Source: Hemibagrus wyckioides (taxonomy: Eukaryota; Chordata; Actinopteri; Siluriformes; Bagridae). Taken from it: DNA of 64,000 bases. This document shows positions 33,965-64,000 of the stretch, piece by piece (within the stretch, counting starts at the first letter, position 1; each line of letters starts with the position of its first letter). A model generated the notes under the pieces. That model was not told where the DNA came from, ran no database searches, and saw only the letters and a list, made by a program, of their open reading frames with translations. The position numbers were made by a program, and so were the translations under genes. The stretch spans positions 28,278,852 through 28,342,851 of the forward strand of contig NC_080720.1 in assembly GCF_019097595.1 (NCBI RefSeq), in the 5' to 3' direction.

Positions 33965-35142
33965 ATGTCAACCTTTGTTACTTAGGTGTAATAGACTCAC
34001 TGAATGTTGGAGGGAGAAAGTGCTATCAAGTCAATAGAAGTGGAAGTCAACTTTATTAATATTAATTCTTTACACATTGCACTAGGAAATGAAGTAGTGA
34101 GCCGTTCAATGCTACCTCACACACAGAAAGGGGTATACTGTACTATACACCAGCTCAATGTGAAATAACTCAAATGTAGTTGAGCAGACATTTTTTGCAT
34201 CCATTTTTTTTGTTTGTTTTATTTTCCCACTGGCGCTATAAGGATTTTGTAGCTAGTAAGGTAAAGAAAGTTTGTCTCAACCAAACAGCATGATTTCAAG
34301 CCCCTAACCTTCATAGCAAAAGCGTCATGGAAATTTTGCTTCCATCCTTCCAGTTAGCTTCAAATGATATGGTACCAAAAATGTCATGATTTAAAAGTAC
34401 TACCAATTATCCAAGATGGCTGTTCCAAGACGTTACAGCATTTTGCTATACAGTGAAATCTGTAAATGGTTATAGGCAACAAAAATTCACGACCCTCCGT
34501 TCTAAAACTGGATCTGTGTCGGATATTTATGGAGGGAATACTGAACTAGTCAATTTTCCATAATGTGTTAGCTAAACTAGCTTTCGGTGCACAGCGAGGG
34601 ATACAAACCCTGCTGAATAGTTTGCTAATCAGTTCTAAATTGTACTATATTTATTTCACCCGTTAAATTCTCTGCAGAAAATTGAAGTTGTCATTTAATT
34701 GATTTAAAAGTAGTTGTCATCTACATTTGTATATCTAACAGGTACAGGTTGTTTTTTTTTTTTGTTTTTGTTTTTTTTTGCTAGCTACTGTCTACAAACC
34801 AATGTGAAATGTTCATGTTAGACAACTTGCTAACATTTTATGACATCTATTAGCGCACTTTATGTCTGTGTAAATGTTATTTATTTTAACTAGCTAGCAT
34901 AGCATATGTAATACATTAACACTAAGTTATACTCTCAATCCCAGGGATAAACTAGCATAATGTGGAACCTAACATTATTTAGACTCTTTACTATACGTAA
35001 AAAGAAAATGTGGTTTGTTCTGTCCTCTCACTGTCATTCAGCTCTTTCTTTTATTTCTGTGTACAGGCGTATAAGTGCCACACCTTCTTTATTTCCAGTT
35101 TGTTGGCATCGCTTGTTCAGTTTGCAAGTTAATGATAATAAA
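33965..35142 (+). other. Probable 3' UTR of the carrier gene with candidate poly(A) signal
   Basis: No coding signal follows the TGA at 33962-33964. An AATAAA at 35137-35142 is followed within about 40 bases by a GT-rich stretch, which would give a 3' UTR of about 1.2 kb. Another AATAAA near 35356 is possible. Confidence 0.3.
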
Positions 35143-37530
35143 TGAAATTAAATAATTGATGAATTTAATATATGTGGCCTGTCTTGTTTTACACCTATGT
35201 AACAACTTCTGACAGTTAAAGGGTGTTGGATTACTTGTGTTGCAACTTTACACCCAGTTTCTCCAACTGTAGACAAAGACAAGGTGGGAGACATATTGTC
35301 CCTGACTGATCTCAGGTGTTAGCCAAGTTTATGTTATGCTTATTTGTCAAAAAAAATAAACTAAATATTGTATTGTGTTGTATAGTGATTGTTTTAAATG
35401 ACCTGCTTCATCTGTTTGGTTGAGTCTATTTATTCTCATTTGTTTAAAACTACTTAAAACCTATTTGTTTTCTGATCTACATCCCAAAAACTACACAGAA
35501 GACGGGAAACTAGCCCTAGAATTTTTTGTAGGCCGAGTATTTTTTAACTAGCTCTATTGAAAGTTAAAAAACAAAACAAAAAAAAACAAACATGAACCCT
35601 GGCAACTGACCGCTCCTCTTCCTTCAGTGAAAATGTTTATATTGAGTGAATGTGGGGCAGCGTGATTCTAGCCCCAGTAGGCCCCTATTAGACATCGTAG
35701 TGAGCATGCTGCCTCATTATTGTCTGACAGAGTTAATTAAATGACTGCAACATCAGTGAAATAGGATCATTTTAATCATTGTTCAGTAATAAGAGGTAAT
35801 TATTGTTTCGAGAAAATATATAAAGTGTATGGATTTGTGTATGAGGGCTTTATAGATGCACTACCACTGTAATCAGGGGAAATTTAGCATAGCCAATTCA
35901 ACTACTGGCATGTTTTTCGAAGGTGGGAGGAAACCAGAGTAAATATACACAAACACCAAGAGAGCATGTACAGACTGAGTAATCTGAGCCCAGGATTGTA
36001 AAAGCTACACTTTGCTAAGTATATTTTAATACACACATTTCACAGTTTTTGTTAGTTGTGTTAATTACAGAAATCTATAAGACTATAAGACATAAAGCTT
36101 TAAGACCTTTCCCCCCATATCGCCTTTCTTCTAAAACTATTCTACTTAACTGGCTTAACTGGTGGAAATAAAACGCCAGTTGCCAGGATTGCCAGACAGG
36201 GAAATGTTCCCTTTCATCTTGTGGGGTTTTTGTAATGCTGTATAAATGGCTAAATAGTCTTGAACTGGTGGATAAAATGTAACGTAGATAAAATATCAAC
36301 AGTCGCTTTATTGTGAATTGTTTCATTACTACTACTACTACTACTAATAATAATAATAAGGTTCACCTTCTTGCTTCTGTTTGTTCATGTAATTAAAAAG
36401 GAAAAATAGCTTTAATTAGTTAACTAGTATCTTGAATAAGAATGATTAGACTAAGAGGATAATTTGATATGTGAACAGTAGCCTGTTGACCTTAAAGATG
36501 ATCACTCCTGGTTCACCTTCATAAATAATATCCATCTATCCATTGTCTATACTCGCTTTATTCCTAATTAGGGTCACAGGGGTCTGCTGGAGCCTATCCC
36601 AGCACACACAGGGCGAATGGCAGAGGTCATAAATAATATCTTAATAATATTGCTAATAATATCTTAGCAAGTATAATACCTTTAATGTAGGCAAGTTCAA
36701 CTAATATTTCTGTTCATTGAATTTTATTAGTTATGAAGGATTATTATTGTCCTTCTTTCAGACTAGATTTTAGATTATATGCATTATGTATTTGGAGAAT
36801 GTTGAAGATTTTCTACCCCTGTTATTGTTAATATTGCTGTAAGAAAAGCATTATAGAATGATGCTGAGGTCAACATTTTAAAATGGTCAGTTTAGTCTAC
36901 TCTGTTTCCAAATCCTGTTGTTGAAATGTATGAATACCTTGAATAATTCATTCAACTTCAGAATAATTCTTATTCAGTAATTCAAACCTAAACCTAAACC
37001 TAATCTAAGGTAATGAAATATTAATTCTGGATATTGTGTCATAAAAAATAATGATGATTTGTACTTGTGTGTGTTGAAGGGTGGGCCGTTCACAAACATC
37101 CCTGTTTACATTATCTATTATCTATTGTACTTGTGTGTGTGTTGGGGGGTGGGAAGTTCACAAACATCCCTGTTTACATTATCTATTAGGTCTGTCGTAA
37201 TGTTTTATGTCAACAGTGTGAAAAGAGGAGAATCTGGCAACCCTATGTTCAAGCGAGACAAGTGGCCATTACATTTCCCCCTGGTGTACCGTTACTGACG
37301 CCCAGTGGCTGTGTTGTATATTCACAGAATACAATTTCTTATATACTGTTCCTGTTGTAACTTTTCTGTATCTTATTGTACAGTACAAAACAACCAAACA
37401 AATACTTAACCCTGTTAAGTACCTGTTAGGTACATGAATCGTCATGGCCAACATGATTTAATTCCTTCTAAAAATGGTCCTCATGACTCTAACAGTCTTT
37501 AAATTCAATTAGATTTCTATCAATTTGGAA
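35143..37530. other. Carrier gene-ube2o intergenic spacer
   Basis: AT-rich sequence without a supportable gene. It contains a partial interspersed repeat (36528-36628), a short (CTA)n near 36329-36345, and two near-identical 60-base segments at about 37060-37120 and 37128-37190 (GTACTTGTGTGTGTTG, then GTTCACAAACATCCCTGTTTAC in each copy), which form a local tandem duplication. Confidence 0.5.
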
Positions 37531-37536
37531 AGTTGC

Positions 37537-37680
37537 CCCCTCCAAGATGGCGGCACCATTGACGTATCCGTCTTAATCCAATGAGGACGAGGCCTTTTGT
37601 TAAAGGTCGGAAGTGGGAACTTCTGTCCGAGGGTGGAGACTGACCAATCACAGACACGCGATTGGTCCATGGGCGAATTG
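37537..37680. promoter_or_regulatory. Promoter-like cluster: YY1-type motif and three CCAAT boxes
   Basis: AAGATGGCGGC at 37543-37553 matches the YY1 element. Three CCAAT motifs follow: ATCCAATGA near 37577, GACCAATCA near 37643, and its inverted form GATTGGTC near 37661. This lies about 650-780 bases upstream of the ube2o ATG. It may be part of the ube2o promoter or start a divergent transcript; the sequence does not decide. Confidence 0.3.
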
Positions 37681-38089
37681 TAGAGAAAATCAAATACAAA
37701 CATATTACTGCTAGACTGTGAAAGAAAAGAAATAGGAAACATGTGTTTTAAAACAGAACAGAACAATACAATATTACAAGACAATAACAACAAAAAAACA
37801 ATTATGATAAACGAATCAGGATATGCGATAACATAAATCACTTATCAAACGTAAAGATAAAATAGCCTTAGTAAAAAAAAAACAATAAAATAAATAAAAC
37901 CCCTCCAGTAGCAACAATAAGTTAATACTTAATAAAAATTAATAATAAATATAAATGTAATAAATAGCTGAATAACAAGCAAATTATTCAAAAGACCAAA
38001 TTTCCAAATTCTAATTTAATGTAAGTCTACAGGTCTATTTTATTTATTTAGATTGTAACTGCATCTCTTGGTAATAAATCCCGTTATGA

Positions 38090-38318
38090 GTGTTAGGCGC
38101 GCGCATCCCGGTGGCGCTGTGCTTGTTTTGTATTAATGACGCGTGCCGGCGCGCGCGCTCCCAATGCTCAAGCCTTACGTATCGACGTAAACACGTGCCG
38201 GTCCCCCAGTTACGGGTTTCTTTTGGCATTTTCCCCCACAATCATCCATCCATCCTTCCTTTTCTCTTTCTCTCTCCCCCCTCTTTATTCTTGGTCAGAA
38301 GCAGCAGCACAGGCCGTG
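38090..38318 (+). promoter_or_regulatory. ube2o: CpG-rich proximal promoter and 5' UTR of ube2o
   Basis: CpG density rises sharply (GGCGCGCGCATCC near 38096; GCCGGCGCGCGCGCTC near 38145), with a CCAAT at about 38160. A pyrimidine-rich run (38240-38285) and the ATG at 38319 follow. This fits a CpG-island promoter of a housekeeping gene. Confidence 0.45.
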
Positions 38319-63772
<25,454 letters not shown>

Positions 63773-63920
63773 GTGAGTAAAATCTCTGTTAATTGAGTAA
63801 AATGTGCTGCATTATTGTTATCTATAATAGGTGTAAATGGCAGCCAGCTCAGATTGATACATTAGTCTAACTGTCTGGATACACTTCTTCAGGTGAGCTG
63901 TTGGATGTATTCAGATAAAC

Positions 63921-64000
63921 ACTATATTACCAAAGGTTTTGGGACACCCTTTCAAATCATTGAATTCAGGTTTTTTTTGCTTGGCTTGGCTGCTTAGTTC
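63921..64000 (+). mobile_element. Tc1 family A element, cut by the window edge
   Basis: Begins ACACTATATTACCAAAGGTT and continues with ATCATTGAATTCAGG and GGCTGCTTAGTTC, matching the left end of the family A elements at 25184 (plus) and 19297 (minus). Confidence 0.75.

Noticed and set aside
38136..38318. Upstream in-frame ATG extending ube2o by 61 codons
   Set aside because: The extension is not like known UBE2O N-termini, lies in promoter-like sequence, and the ATG at 38319 gives the conserved MADP start.

Overview
The window is teleost (ray-finned fish) nuclear DNA. It holds intron-rich vertebrate genes with GT-AG splicing, long AT-rich introns, dense Tc1/mariner remnants, tRNA-derived SINEs, an RTE-like LINE tail and many microsatellites. 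The repeat mix would suit an otophysan or catfish-like species, but the species cannot be fixed from the sequence alone.

Layout. 1-1170: a possible terminal exon and 3' UTR of an unidentified plus-strand gene. 2240-18417: rhbdf2 (iRhom2, plus strand, 17 coding exons, 820 residues, complete), an inactive rhomboid of the ER. 20525-24260: aanat (serotonin N-acetyltransferase, minus strand, 3 coding exons, 202 residues, complete), convergent with rhbdf2. 27835-35142: a four-exon ADP/ATP carrier-type SLC25 gene (plus strand, 298 residues, complete). 38319-63772 and beyond: the 5' part of ube2o (plus strand, 10 coding exons, about 555 codons), which runs off the right edge and has a 15 kb first intron.

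The order rhbdf2(+), aanat(-), ube2o(+) is the mirror of human UBE2O-AANAT-RHBDF2 on 17q25, so this is a conserved vertebrate block. The extra gene is the ADP/ATP carrier paralog between aanat and ube2o. It keeps the six-helix carrier architecture and signature motifs, but helix 1 carries Glu where canonical ADP/ATP carriers have the substrate-contacting Lys, and several conserved glycines are replaced. This is the most interesting protein-level observation here. The four genes do not form one pathway (shedding-protease trafficking, melatonin synthesis, mitochondrial transport, ubiquitination); they are linked by old synteny.

Other points of interest: a GC-AG intron in rhbdf2 whose acceptor tract is a TG microsatellite; a threefold hairpin-bearing tandem repeat just inside intron 1 of the carrier gene; a Tc1 element nested in another Tc1 transposase relic; a deletion-derivative Tc1 subfamily; a 24-kb-spaced inverted repeat flanking the carrier gene and ube2o exon 1; and a long polyglycine tract in Ube2o. 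No bacterial-type system, CRISPR array, canonical tRNA gene or rRNA gene was found.
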